From the NCBI GenBank assembly GCA_963971425.1, contig OZ020515.1:37090371-37154370 (forward strand): 64,000 nt of DNA. The letters run 5' to 3'. Position numbers and translations under genes: made by a program. Each line of letters starts with the position of its first letter. Position 1 is the stretch's first letter. Positions 1 through 11,776 of the stretch are shown piece after piece. Under the pieces are notes generated by a model. That model saw nothing but the letters and a program-made list of their open reading frames with translations, ran no database searches and was not told the origin of the DNA. This stretch comes from Bryoerythrophyllum caledonicum (lineage: Eukaryota; Streptophyta; Bryopsida; Pottiales; Pottiaceae).

Positions 1-542
1 TCTACAAAAACATCCCCACCATGTTAACACAACCCTAAAAATATTGACGCTTCTCCTTCGACAGATTGTTTGGTTCTATGAATCCTTATCGCAACCTTCA
101 CATGTGCAAGCGCAAGAGCTTTGGCTATATTAAATGATGGTGTCAGCCTTTATTTTGAACTGAAACTATATCCCACATGGCGTGCCCTTACTATTTTATG
201 GATTAGCCGTCGTATAAAATTATACTTCACTTTTATCAATTCAATTTTAGAATAATGCCGGAATACTCCCTACACCTTTAAGAGGCATATGCAAAGTTGT
301 TCTGTATTTAATCATTGCTTTGCTAACCTAAGTTTCTTGTCCTAAGCCTTTTGTCATATTCATTCATGACGCTTTTAAAAGACTGCATGACAATAGCCAT
401 TTCCATGAATACATGTTTCCGCCGTAATCACACTTTATGAACCTCTTCACTTCAACGAGGACGCTAAGAAAGCCTCTCACTGTTTGCGCATTCTTGAGTC
501 ATCCTCCATAGCTGAGGAATTAATCATTGAGAGTCGAGGTTT
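1..542. other. no gene seen; flank of the MULE-like element
   Basis: AT-rich sequence with no open frame or RNA gene that I can support. It precedes the first start codon of the MULE-like coding remnant. It does not match the upstream flank of the second copy near 18.2 kb, so the true element end cannot be placed here. Confidence 0.4.
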
Positions 543-3500
543 ATGGCATCACTAACTTCTCATCAAGGGGGTGTTCCGTTTATTATGTCCGTTTCTCAAG
601 ATGGCACTGTCATTGACCCCAAGTCATTGCTATGTCTTCGATTTGGATATAGGATTGGAATAGTTCAAATTGAAGAAGAGGTATTTGATAGTAATCTCGA
701 TCTCGTCCAGTCCATTTACGAAGTGAAGGACCATGATGCCGAAGGACTCGTGTGGAATTTCTGTCGCGGTTCATTCAGAGTATATGGAGTCTCAGATGCT
801 CAAATGTCCGGTCACGCATCCACAACCGTTGTGACTCCTCCAGTCGAATCCGGTGATACTTTGTTTGGGCCTGGTTTGGGCACAATGTCCAACCCAAGCG
901 TCTACATTCTGAGCAATATTGAGGATGGTGATGTCTCTGGCTTGAACTTAGGTCAATTAAGCAACCTCTTCCATTCCCAAAGATCAACTCCTCTCAATGT
1001 GTCTACTCTACTTCCTTCCAAGTCCAAAATATCTCCATCTGTATCCTTAGGTAAGCCCTCTATCCATCCTACAACTAGAAACATACAAAGTATCCTTTTG
1101 CATGTTCGTACAACTAGCCTTAGAAAGGGGTCCAGGTCTGAATTATCACGTCTTGATTTAGATAGCGTGGATTTACAACGAGCGAAGTATCTGCCTCCAA
1201 AATATAATGGAGACATGATATTCGAATTGCCACCTCTTCCAGGGGATATTCCTCCGCAATTCGGAGGAGGCCTTGATGGAATGAGTAAACAATATGACGG
1301 TCACACATGGTGCAGGGCTATGATGACAAATATCAAGAACGATTTCGGCCTCACGTATTGGAAGTCAACATGTACCGGACATCTTCAATGCCCTAATTTG
1401 CATTGTGGCTACAAGTGCAGGAATGATGGTCGCATGAATCAAACCAAGTGGAGGGGGTTTGCCTTCACCCCATTTCCATTGAACGGAGCACCATCCGACA
1501 TATCAATGCTGACATGTAAGCTATGTCAAACCCCTCCAATTTGTCTCGCCTTTGTGATGCTCAAATTTATTATGTTACGTCTAGCGATCCAGAACGCACG
1601 CGTATCGCCATCCATCTTTGGCATCATCATCATGCCATTTCAAAAGGCGTTGATCAAACCGCAATGGACGTCATGCACGATTGCGTTGCAAAGGAAGTCT
1701 AGCGTACACCAAAGGATACTAATTCCGCTATCAGCATGGCTGCGAGTAAGACGTCCCTCTCTGACTACTTGATCCGTGTCGGCTTTGGATCAACGGGCCT
1801 AGCTGGAGCATCTATAGATGCTATCCTCGATCAATTCGAGACTCTTTCTTCTCCAAACATCAGAAATCTTGTGTCAACATGCAAGAGGAAAGGGTGTGAT
1901 GGACAACATCATGGATCTGAATGAATGGTCCAAGTTTGAGTTTATCCATGAAAACAAGTTTCCGGGTCAATCTAAACGTAAAGTTTTTATTTTTAAGATG
2001 TCTGTTGATCGTCCAAGTAGTGGTGTTGACCTTGTAAAGCATATGCACGTTGGGGGGGATCTCCAAGATTGTTGGTTGATGTTTGATCATGTAAAGCGAG
2101 TGAAGGATTGGACTACCATAACATGCCATGTATATCACAGTAAGTATTGTAGAGTCATGACAATCGCCATGTGCGACATGCAATCAGAGGACGCTGAAGC
2201 CCAACAACTATTATGAGAGAATTTGAATGGCACAATGAAGAACCACGGCCTATAGGAGACAAACTTCAAAGGCTTTGTGGCAGATAGCACTGGAGAGAAT
2301 TGGCACGCCATCCGACGACTTTATGGCTCCAACGACAAGGAGAAGCCTATGGATAACAAAGAACGGACTTGTTTATTTCATGGGACCAAATGTCTTCAGC
2401 GAGCCACCACCAAAAGCATTCTACCGAGCTTTAGAGAGCAACACATCGCCTTTTGCAATATCTGGAAGAACGCAAAGACTCAAGAGGAGGCTGAATTGTA
2501 GTACAACGTAATTTGTGCATGATGGGTGTCTTCCGGTGCCACAACTAAAACTGGCCGTTGTGCTCTAGAGGATTGGATGGCGTTTTGGCACTTCCGATAT
2601 CGACAATGAGGCGGTGCTATGCAACTTGTAAGCCCTCTTTACCCATTACTTTAAAAAACTCCCATGTTCAATATAAGAGAGACTTTTGATCATTTTTAAT
2701 GACATTTATTGTACCTTCTCAGGATCTCACGCTTGACGAGAAAGCCAACATGCCTTCCTGCAACCTTGCGGAAACAATCCACAATCGGTGGCTGCAACAA
2801 TCTGGAAATACAATGACATCTTTGTATGCGGCAACCGTGGACGACTTCATCCGTGCTTTCATGCAGATCACCATGTATCGGACATGGTTGAAGGGTGGCA
2901 CGTCTAGAAAAGGTCCGGACAAAGGTACTCTTTATTTGCGGTTTGCGCAACGTTCAGGTGACCCTTAACTCATTGCTGAGGCTGTTGGGAACTTTCCTGG
3001 GGCTGAGGATCTACTAACCAAGACGGATGGCGTAGAAGGAGCATAAATTTTTGGATCCACCAAGCATAAGCTTGACCTGCCACTTGGATCTCCCATGATT
3101 TCCACAGATCTGATACGGTAAATTACTCTATCCCTCGCAATGGCCAAAGGCTGACTCAAGCGCCTATTGAAAAAGCCTTTACGAGACAAGATTTAGGAGT
3201 CCATCATACAACATCCGTTTTGGAATCAGATTGTGATCCATCGAAGTAGCACATTGTCCGCCTCTCAAAAAAGTTTGCTCGAAAATGCCAAGCCTTGCAA
3301 GCTCACTCTGGTGAGCAGTGCAACACTAAGGTTGGGCGTGGCAGTCATGGGACTCTAGCCCCCACATATGCCGGTATGAAGAAAGATTACAGATCACCAT
3401 GGAATGTCTCAGCTGAAATCTGGTTTTGCCCCGATGACATTAGTCGTTGTGTGAAGGGGTCGAAAAAATTGTTTGCGGTTGATTGGCCAGCAATTCCAAT

Positions 3501-4080
3501 GAAGTGGCCTGTGAAGCTTGGCATTAATTTAATGGTGCAGGAGGTACTAGCATTGAAAGAAGCAGGTTTCCACTTGGAGCAGCATAGAGTTCTTTCACCA
3601 CGAAGACAATTCCAAGTGTCTATGGACATGCCCCTTCCGTGGTCGCACTTCCCTGTTCTAGTGAACCCAAATTCTTACCACACTTTTCGAAATGGCTATG
3701 CGATTCGTAGAAAAACAGATGTTCCAACGACTGAGCAACGCAACAAGTGGTCAAGTGCTGCTCTTATGAATAATTGTTACGTCTCCAACCTCTATGCCAT
3801 ACCGTATCCCGGATGGGGATGCGTTATCACTCTTCATACAAGTCCTATTGCATCACCTTCACAAACCTTCCGGGGTGTTCATGCCCTGATTTTTTGAAGA
3901 TGCAATCGGAGGCGTGGGAAAGAAGGGACAATGGAAGTATTGCAAGCATGTCTATTACATCTTACGCTATCTTTGTAAAATGGATTACAAAGAGGACTTA
4001 TTCATACATGCTCCAAGCTACAACTTCAACGAAGTCATGCAGATTCTAGAGCTTGCGAACATTGCCGAACAAGAGTGAGA
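543..4080 (+). mobile_element. MULE-like transposon, decayed transposase with SWIM zinc finger (copy 1)
   Basis: A broken coding region that would have made a MULE-type DNA transposase. The first open segment (543-1772, ATG start) runs 409 codons before shifts and stops interrupt it. Further in-theme segments follow at about 1800-2215, 2280-2510, 2699-2968 and 3295-3897. The section around 2070-2450 resembles a MULE catalytic core: a TITCHVYxSKYCRVMTIAM block, then a conserved ADSTGENWHAIR block. Near the end, CSCPDF (tgt at 3876) is followed, after a frameshift of two, by YCKH (about 3938-3949). This rebuilds the CxC...CxH pattern of a SWIM zinc finger, which is usual at the C-terminus of MULE/FAR1-type proteins. 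A second copy lies inverted at 14.85-18.17 kb. Assignment to MULE is by motif and layout. No terminal inverted repeats were found, and several stops mean it is not active. Confidence 0.7.
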
Positions 4081-4084
4081 AAGG

Positions 4085-5310
4085 CAATGATGTCGTATTT
4101 CTCAAAAAGATCTACAATCTTAGATTGCTTAGACGTAGAGTTGCAGAGTCGTAGACGTGGACGTGAATTTAGTTCATGTACTTATTGAGTTTGTTATGAT
4201 TTGTTAATTGGCGTACTTCACATATACTACCGTACGCAATGGAGAGTTTTGTACTAGTTGAATTCAAAGTGGAGACTATCAACTTTTTCCAAAAATCCCT
4301 TTGGATTTATGTATGTGATCCCATTTACTGCCAATGTGATGACCTTGTAATACATGGATGATACCCAAGTAATGCCTATGTGATACCCGTTATAAACCTA
4401 GGCAATGCCCTTTTGATACCTATGTGATACCCTGCAGTATACCTTGTGTCCAAATTAGTGGATATTTATAAACAATAAATTTTGTCGTGCCTAAACCAAA
4501 ATTTTAAACCTGATGTACAAGATTTGAATGTGATCATTCTAAATTTAAAAATACAATAGATGTACGTTATAACCAAAGCACGGGAAGAGAAGAAGGCCCA
4601 ACAGTCCAAAAAAATTGTTCCGCAAGTGACCACGATTATAGGCTATTTACTTATTTTAGCAATTAGAAATGAAAAATGCTCCAAAATTCATAGTTGTGCC
4701 CAAATTGCCAACAATTTCACATTTAAAAAAAAAACTGTGATTTTTTTCCAGTTTTCAGAGTTTTGTACGCTCGCCGCTCGCCGCTCACCGCTCACAAGAT
4801 AACGTCGTTGCTCATCAATTTATAGAGAATATCATTGAACTTTCAAGTGTTCTATAACCACAAAACAACAAACTTCTAAGATGTCTTAACCCAAAATACT
4901 TTTTGATATTAAATATACGAAACATAAGCTGAAATACGAAACGTACAAAATTATAACAAGATCTTCTCTTAGTTAGGCTCCTCTCAAACCTGGGATGAAA
5001 TAAAAAAAATAAAAAATCATTGCATATCAAATTGAAACAATATGTAACGTAATGCCTCAAAATTAAAAAGCCATAAATAAATCACTACTTGAACTTAGAA
5101 GATCCTATGGGTTAATCAATCCATTAATCGGATAATTGTAATCAAACACTTCAAAAACAAAGAAAAGAAAGACAAATGCCTCATCCAGTGTATTATAAAC
5201 TATAAATTCTAATGATTAAACTAACAATCTATGAAAAGATGACAAAAATAAATTAACAAGAAATAGATTTTAATGAACAAAAATGAGTTGGATGTATGTT
5301 TTTCCTTAAA
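4085..5310. other. intergenic DNA with a MITE-like end and a degenerate repeat
   Basis: No gene is supported. About 4335-4440 repeats a 'tgatacc...atgccta' phrase several times. About 4770-4806 holds GCTCACCGCTCACAAGATAA followed by a short 'cgtcgttgctc' stretch. This matches the end of the small insertion at 15.71-15.94 kb in the MULE copy 2, so another member of that small family probably ends here. The rest is AT-rich. Confidence 0.4.
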
Positions 5311-5313
5311 ATA

Positions 5314-5314
5314 A

Positions 5315-5362
<48 letters not shown>
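5314..5362. repeat. (AAAG)n microsatellite
   Basis: About twelve perfect AAAG units, located about 190 bp upstream of the TATA box of the AP2 gene and so within its likely promoter. Confidence 0.9.
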
Positions 5363-5547
5363 GAGGAGGGGTGAAAGAAAAGAGGTGGGCGAGCGAAATA
5401 TCCTAGAATAAAATGGGAGCGACCGACAAAAGAGGAAATGGGAAAAGAGAGCGGCTGAAAATTGCCGGGGGCTGGCTTCGCGGAACGCCTCCAGAAAGAG
5501 GGTCCAAACCACCTGGACCGATGGGCCGATGGGTATCTGTGGGCCAA

Positions 5548-5555
5548 TATATATA
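5548..5555 (+). promoter_or_regulatory. TATA box of the AP2 gene
   Basis: TATATATA preceded by GGGCCAA, in a GC-rich stretch. It lies 249 bp before the AP2 start codon at 5797, so transcription would start near 5580 and leave a leader of about 215 nt containing an upstream ORF. It is the only clear TATA motif between the AAAG microsatellite and the coding region. Confidence 0.55.
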
Positions 5556-5680
5556 GCCGCATGGCGACGGCTGCTCACGGACACAGAGCGAGCGACTGAG
5601 CGGTGAGCGCGCGCGCGCAACTGTGGGCGTCTGCTCATCTCCCAGACCACTACGAGTTCTAGGCCGAGTCCACTCGATCA

Positions 5681-5779
5681 ATGCACTTGCAGACTCCTCG
5701 ACGCCCCACTCCCATGGCACACCACTCCCACCGGCACCGACGCTTTTGCTCCAGACCCGTCTTCCTCCGGCTCGTCTAG
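5681..5779 (+). other. upstream ORF (32 codons) in the AP2 leader
   Basis: The ATG at 5681 opens a 32-codon frame ending in TAG at 5777-5779, 17 nt before the AP2 ATG and in a different frame. It lies in the inferred 5' leader and could lower translation of the main frame. The peptide is rich in Arg and His and I do not recognise it. Confidence 0.4.
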
Positions 5780-5796
5780 AACCCGCATCCGGCACC

Positions 5797-8498
5797 ATGG
5801 ACTCTGCCACCTCGTCTCCGGCTTATCTCCTGCCTCCCCCGCAGCTGTGTAAGCGCACTGTGCGCCAGTATCCGGCCCGCAGCAAGGCCAAGCGCAAGCC
5901 GCTCCTCGACAAGGGGGTCCTCGTCGATGCATGTGGCGCGGGTCCGGTCAAGCGTAGCTCGCTGTTCCGGGGCGTCACCAGGTACTGACTGATCGTCGCC
6001 TTTTTTTGGATTTTGGTCCGTCTTGCTACGTGGACCCCTGTTGGCTGATGTTGTGGCTTGCAGGCATCGGTGGACTGGCCGGTTCGAGGCGCATCTGTGG
6101 GATAAGAGCTGCTGGAACGACAAGCAGCACAAGAAAGGGCGGCAAGGTGAGGCTATGGAGGTGTTGATTTTGTTGCATTATGTTCTGCGTATGGTTTTTC
6201 TTACTGATTCGTGTTTGTTGGTTGTGGTGGTTTGTTGTTGGGTTCGGTGGTGGTGCAGTTTATCTTGGTAAGGGCCTCACTTTGCATCGAGCTCTGTTCC
6301 GAGTTTCATGATGTGTTGAATGCGGGATGCAACGTCGTTGAGATGGTTTTGGAACTAGCGTTGTTTGAGAGGGAGGCGTTGAGAGATGGTTTGGGTGATG
6401 GTGTCAGGGGCTTACGATGAGGAGGAAGCCGCGGCGCGCGCGTACGATCTCGCGGCTCTCAAGTACTGGGGGCCTGGCACTGTCATTAATTTCAAGGTAC
6501 GACGCGTCATCCTCGCCTGCCTGGTCTGGCTGGCGCTTCGCGTTTGCAAGCGCCAGTTGTAGGATGTACTGTGGTAATTGCGGTGATCGTGGCGTGCAGT
6601 CCACTAACCCATGCATGGCACTCTTCTCTTGGCTGGTCGCAGTTGGAGGACTACGACCAGCAGCTCCTGGAAATGGCCAACATTTCTCGCGAGGAATATC
6701 TCGCCACGCTTCGCAGGTTGGTCCCTAGCGTCGTGTCGGTGGCAGAATTCACCCCTTTCGGTTTGCGTAAGGGTGGGATCTCAGAGCGATGATATTTCTG
6801 CTGTGCAGGAAAAGCAGCGGATTCTCGAGGGGAGTGTCCAAGTACCGCGGCGTAGCAAGGTAAAATTAGAAATCCTTCTCGCCCTGGACTCCCAGTTCTC
6901 TTCTGTCTTCTTGGTTTTCGAGGGAGGAGTGGCACTTTCCATTTCGAACTAAGAGTTTTTGCGCAGGCACCATCACAATGGGCGGTGGGAAGCGCGCATT
7001 GGTCGTGTCGATGGGAACAAGTACTTGTACCTGGGCACTTTCGGTAAGCGTTACATACTAGATTATGGGATGTTGTAAATCTGGTGTTATTCCGCGTATT
7101 GTATACGGAGTATTTTCTCCTTCGATAGAATTTTATGGAGTTTGGAACATGATTGTTCGTAGGTACACAGGAAGAAGCTGCCAGAGCGTACGACATGGCA
7201 GCGATTGAGTACCGTGGTGCCGCTGCCGTAACTAACTTTGATCTCACCTGCTACAGCCAGTAAGTACTTGTTGATCTGTCCTTTCCGGGACCACACCTTT
7301 GTTTCCATGCACACGTAACTAGTTCGGTTCCTCTCTTTCGATGGAAGGAAACAGTTCACCCCTGGTAAGGTTCAACAGAGTGGCAATTCTAAACCGGTAG
7401 ATTGTTTAAATCCTTCGAATTTATAGTTCATGCTGCATGATATAGCTCTCTTAATGCTTCAATCTAGATCATACGACCACTTCTTTTGACTAGTTCCCTT
7501 TCTCCCTTCTATTCTTTCTTATTTGACTTCTCAGATTTCTTTGTAGATCTCAGGCCCAAGTAGGCAGAGTAGCTAGTATTTCTATGATTAAGGATTCTTT
7601 CTTAATGAATAGGTGCATATTTAGACGGTGGGTCAAATTTTTCTCTTGGAGGTTGAAGCTGCTCGTATGGAGTTGAAGTTTGTTGCTAGAGCTAGATTTT
7701 TTCTGAAGAGTGAGTTTTCTTGGATCGTGCCACAGACTGCCCTTGGCGAAGCCCGGGCACCCGAAGTTCGCATTCCAGGAGGTCCCCGGTGAGAGCTCAC
7801 CGAACTCCGACGGCGGTTCTTGTGTAGATAACAACCAACAGATGACGCTGGAGAGAATTAGCCGACAAGCCATGATCAATCGCGACTCGTCGTGCGAGGA
7901 AGTGCAGATGCTGCGCGCTCTCGTAGGCGACGACAACATCGCCGTACCGCGCTGCATCCCGGACGGCGGGTCCTGCTCGGACCTGCAGTCCTTGGAGACC
8001 ATGGAATATCAGCCCAAGCCAACGTTCTCCAAGATGCGCTACCCTCGCGACGGGGGCTCCAGCAACGACCTCCAGAAGTTGGAACGTACGAGCTGCGTCG
8101 AAGAAGCCGCGGCTCCCACCTTCTGGGCCAACGCCCCGATCCTCTGCGACGACAACACGGAGGAGCTCATCCAGGACATGCTCTCGGAGATGCCGAACGT
8201 GGACATGTACCAGATGGTGGAAACGCATGACCCCAAGGCTATTCCCGACGCGGCGGACGGCTTCACTGAAAAGGAGCTCTCCGAGATGGAGACCACCAGC
8301 GCCTCCAGCGACGTCACTTCCCTGATGGTGCCCAAAGAAGAGTCGTACGACTTCTCCAGCTTCGAAGAGTTCTCTTTCGACGATTCGTGCCAGTCCGAGC
8401 TTCTGGAGAACGACTCCTTCTGGAATCGCATGCTGCGATCCTCCGAGCAGGTCACATTCCCTTCCGTGGAGGAGATCCCCGCGATCAGGTGGCCATGA
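5797..8498 (+). CDS. AP2-domain transcription factor, WRI1/ANT class (two AP2 domains)
   Basis: Nuclear DNA-binding regulator with two AP2 domains. Exons I could join in frame: 5797-5981, 6064-6146, 6259-6267, 6408-6496, 6643-6716, 6809-6859, 6967-7043, 7163-7259 and 7736-8498. All introns are GT-AG, giving 475 aa. AP2 domain 1 spans about residues 54-121 ([40 protein letters not shown]). A linker with [20 protein letters not shown] follows, and domain 2 spans about 157-220 ([37 protein letters not shown]). This linker and the 9-nt exon for VYL are typical of the WRINKLED1 branch, whose Arabidopsis founder controls fatty-acid synthesis genes. Residues 28-34 (RSKAKRK) may be a nuclear signal. 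The C-terminal 250 residues contain a roughly 26-residue DGGS(C/S)xDxQxLE repeat and an acidic end ([21 protein letters not shown]) like an activation domain. ATG 5797 is the first in frame and has good context (ACCATGG). The exact ortholog is inference. Confidence 0.92.
6259..6267 (+). other. 9-nt microexon of the AP2 gene
   Basis: TTTATCTTG lies between a TGGTGCAG acceptor and a GTAAGG donor. Joined to the flanking exons it supplies the VYL of AP2 domain 1 and keeps the frame. Skipping it would delete three residues in a beta strand. Microexons of this size and position are known in plant WRI1-type genes. Confidence 0.9.
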
Positions 8499-9002
8499 TC
8501 CACACACTATCTGCCATGTGCACATATTGTACAAAAACCATGTTCCATTTTCCTAGTCTGGAAGTGGCACGCGCGCCATCGTAGACTCTTCCAAAGTTTT
8601 GAAGTTTGCAGGGACCGTTCTACCATTTTGAAGTTGTAAATACGCACGCAGCCATGTGGGGCAAAATTATCACGGAGTATGGTAGAACTCGAACTATCAC
8701 AGGAGTAGGACAATAACAGGCCAACACCAACAATAAACACAGGGCCTTTGAGGTATGTAATCCCATCCGGCGCATGCAATCTCCATACCTCCCTTATGGT
8801 GTAGTAATACTCTATCCACTAGATCCACACACCAGACCACCAGTGTGTTCATTTAGTAACCAAGTTTTGCCATGTAACCTATCTACGTCGGAGGAGATGG
8901 TCATCATCAATCACATTCAACCAAACATGCAAGTTCTCTATTGTCCGTCTTGTACACTTTACTCTCAAAAAATGTGTGCATATCCAAAAATTGTTTGACT
9001 AT
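8499..9002. other. convergent 3' region between the AP2 and RRM genes
   Basis: No coding sequence is supported. The AP2 gene ends at 8498 and the RRM gene ends at 9003 on the other strand, so this 0.5 kb must hold both 3' UTRs and polyadenylation sites. No single strong signal stands out. Confidence 0.5.
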
Positions 9003-9990
9003 CTAGCTCTCGTTTGAACGCGCTTTCCCTTGCCGAGCACTACTGCTACGTTCTCCATGTTGGCTGGGGGTGTCCTCATCGACACTCGAACTACCCGGGT
9101 GATAAGTATCGACACTCGAACTACCTGGGTGATAAGTATCGACACTCGAACTACCCGGGTGATAAGTATCGACAGTCGAACTACCCGGGTGATAAGTATC
9201 GACACTCGAACTACCCGGGTGATATGTATCGACGACTGGGAGATAGGCCGTACTATAATTGTCAGGGTGCGGGTAGCCGAGGACATGGATCGGTGGTGCT
9301 GCATATGGAGCCATCATGGGAGGGGAGCTGGCCATCCAGGGGAAGTGAGGAGTGATTGCCGGCATGACGGGGCTGATCGGTGCAGCAGCGGGGAAGAAGC
9401 TTGGACAGTTCATGAGGTGGAGAGGAGGAGGGCGAGCTGGAATATGCTCTGACGGCGCCTCTGCTGCTGCTGAGGTGGTTGGTTTGGGGTGCGCCCACTC
9501 AGCGAAGATCTCCCGCTCCTGTATCACGCCCGGGTGGTTGCAGTCGATGGCCCGCTGTGCCGCCGCGTGGTCGTGGAATTTGACGAACGCGATGCCCTTG
9601 TTCGTCGATGCGTCCTTGTGACGGATCACGTGACAGGACACGATGTCGCCGTAGGCTCGGAAGTGGCTCTCCACCGTCTGCGTGGTGGCCTCGCGTGGGA
9701 CCCCGCGAACGAACACGGTGGTGTTCACCACGGGAGCTGCTGCTGCTGCAGCAGGCGCCATCACCGGGCCGCGCAGGAATCTGCCAAACCATTCAACTGT
9801 TAAAAATACTCACATCACATAACTAGTGGAACACCCCGACCTCGCTGGCCCTGTTATTTGTGGTCGGTTGAATTGTTCCGCACCTGTAAGGCATGACGAC
9901 AGGCGCGAATGGGGGCTGCATGATCGGGGGTTGATACTCGGCCGGGACCCAGTAGACCATCCCAGTCACGCTATCTACCATCGCCATCAT
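9003..9990 (-). CDS. RRM-type RNA-binding protein with C-terminal VDTYHPGSSS repeats
   Basis: Exon 1 is 9990-9884 and exon 2 is 9780-9003, with a 103-nt GT-AG intron between them, giving 294 aa in frame. One RNA recognition motif (about residues 57-130) is clear: RNP2 is VFVRGV (58-63) and RNP1 is KGIAFVKF (97-104). The N-terminus is rich in Met, Pro and Ala. After the RRM comes a Pro/Met-rich stretch. Then five near-perfect copies of VDTYHPGSSS (about 219-268) are encoded by a 30-bp tandem repeat, followed by a Ser/Arg-rich tail. Single-RRM plant proteins of this kind bind RNA in the nucleus or cytoplasm, but I cannot name the subfamily or target. The start is the first of two adjacent ATGs, and an AT-rich ATATATAT stretch lies directly upstream. 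An additional 5' exon is possible. It is convergent with the AP2 gene. Confidence 0.8.
9081..9230. repeat. 30-bp coding minisatellite, 5 units
   Basis: Five 30-bp units, the last changed only in its final ten bases, lie inside exon 2 of the RRM gene. On the minus strand each encodes VDTYHPGSSS. Nearly all differences between units are single bases. The 30-bp period keeps the frame, so copy number can vary without breaking the protein. Confidence 0.95.
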
Positions 9991-11529
9991 TCTGATATAT
10001 ATTATTCTCAACTACCACTTGCGAGTATCTGAACTAGTCCACCAGGCATCAAGTTGATGGGCGGTAACTTTACCCATCATGGACGCTAGAATGATAGTCA
10101 GCTCTGATGGCGGTGCTGGCAATTACGACCTAGGCCACTCGAAGATTAAGATGCGGCCGGGTCAAACATGGATCGTCAGCGACGCTCAGTACCCATATAG
10201 CACTGCACCCTATGTAGATTCAACTGGAATGACCCGTCACAATCATCGAAACTAAACGTCATTTTCAGTGCCTTCCATCTCGACTTTAAGAAACACAAGA
10301 GGCGAAGTCTTAATTCGCCGACGCGTTCCAACACGAGAACCGACTCAGAGACCAATTCACTGTGTGATCACCACCTTAGCCACAAATGTAAACCTAATTT
10401 CATTTGTGCTAGCGAACCTAAACTGCTAATGAAAAACTTAGTGCTGGACCAAAACTTGAGATCAACACATATATAATTGGAGCAGCCAACTAAAAAAGCG
10501 GTTCCCTGTCTGCAGTAGATACTAGATTCAGCTAGGGAAAACAACGATTACAGCCCGAAAGACAACAACAAAAAACGCCACACTTGAAGAATAACCAGTC
10601 GCACAGACGAGAATGAGCTTGAACTAAACTGCCGACTGACATGGCTTTCATACTCACGACAAGCGACCCGACGCTAGAACCGTGTGAGCTCAACAGGCTG
10701 GCGGAGGAAACCGTATGGCCCGAGACGGCGCCGGGCCAGAAAAGGAAAGAGGAGGGTGAGTGGGCGGGAGTTCGCTGGAAGCGGCGAACTCGCGGGCTGC
10801 ACACCGGCGGAGTAGTGCTAGAATGAAGCAACTCCATGTCATGAATCGCCATTCAAAAACCGTTAGCCTGACAGGGCCAGCGACAATGATGATTCGGTAC
10901 TAGTTCCGATACTAAAAGCGACGATCCAGATCTAGTAATATTGTAGTTGTAGGTGCCGCCTTGAACGCTTTAGAGTTGATGAACATAACAATCCGATCCG
11001 AGCGCATGCGTCATTTATGACAGGCTGCCGCCTGAGATAGCCTTCATTAGCACCACCTTATCTGGAAAATTAGGGCTCGGACTGGCGTGGCTTGCCGATT
11101 GTGACATGAGAACCTTGATTTTGGCTCCATCTTAGCCATCCGAAATGCGGCAGCTCAATATTATATTGAATGCATCAAGTCATGCCTTGCCAGCTTGGCT
11201 GGCTTGTCACTGTGTCAGACCCACTACAGGGACAAAAAGGCCAATGTAACAGAGTCCTAGACGATATTCTCCAAATTCTCCTCCAGTCATAGATTTTATT
11301 GATCGCCCACTCGCTGGGCTGAAGTGGGTCACTTTATTGAGTTAGGTGCACTTGAGACCAGTAACTGGACAAAACAAAATTCTACGACGGGAGTAGATTA
11401 TGCATGATACTATCTGGACCGCTTTTACATTTCCTTGTCGTCCGGTTGCTGGTCGAAAGGGCCAGGGTGGAATCACCCCCTCTTCCCCCAATGCAACGGG
11501 CAGAGATGAATATGGCGCGGACAGGACAT
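9991..11529. other. upstream region of the RRM gene; no gene seen
   Basis: Moderately GC-rich up to about 10.25 kb and again near 10.65-10.82 kb, probably the RRM promoter and flank. Open frames of about 60-106 codons exist near 10.5-10.85 kb on both strands. They overlap each other and show no motif or splice logic, so I do not call them. The rest is unique-looking intergenic sequence. Confidence 0.4.
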
Positions 11530-11776
11530 CCCCACGCTCGGACTTACCCGAGGTGGGCCCCGTCTTAATTGCATGGGCTCATTTTTCTGGCCCTCCCATT
11601 TTGGGGGGGTCAGAGGATTTTTTTGGCTTTTCTTTTTACAAAATTGGAGCCTACGGTCCCAGATTAGACTGCTAGTCCCCCTTTGGCTAAATTTAGGGCA
11701 TCATTCAAAAACAAAATAGGGGCCAGGTTTTGGCCCCACCACCTTGTCCCCCACCCAGTAAGTCTGAGCGTGGGGG
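11530..11776. repeat. MITE-like inverted repeat, about 250 bp
   Basis: The left arm begins CCCCACGCTCGGACTTAC at about 11530. The right arm ends with the reverse complement of CCCCCACGCTCAGACTTAC at about 11776. The arms are about 25-30 bp with one central mismatch and indels further in. This looks like a short non-autonomous DNA element, but no convincing target-site duplication is visible. Confidence 0.5.

Noticed and set aside
5221-5810. Three overlapping minus-strand ORFs over the AP2 promoter
   Set aside because: They run through the AAAG microsatellite (FLSFFLSFF repeats) and the GC-rich leader. Artefacts of repeat composition.
7797-8534. Long minus-strand ORF (245 codons) opposite the last AP2 exon
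   Set aside because: Shadow of the GC-biased coding exon. No motif and no start context.
9014-9452. Plus-strand ORFs across the RRM minisatellite
   Set aside because: Generated by the 30-bp repeat, which is open in several frames. The minus strand has the RRM.
10532-10852. Minus-strand ORF of 106 codons
   Set aside because: Low-complexity Ser/Phe/Cys composition, overlapped by an opposite frame, with no domain or splice support.
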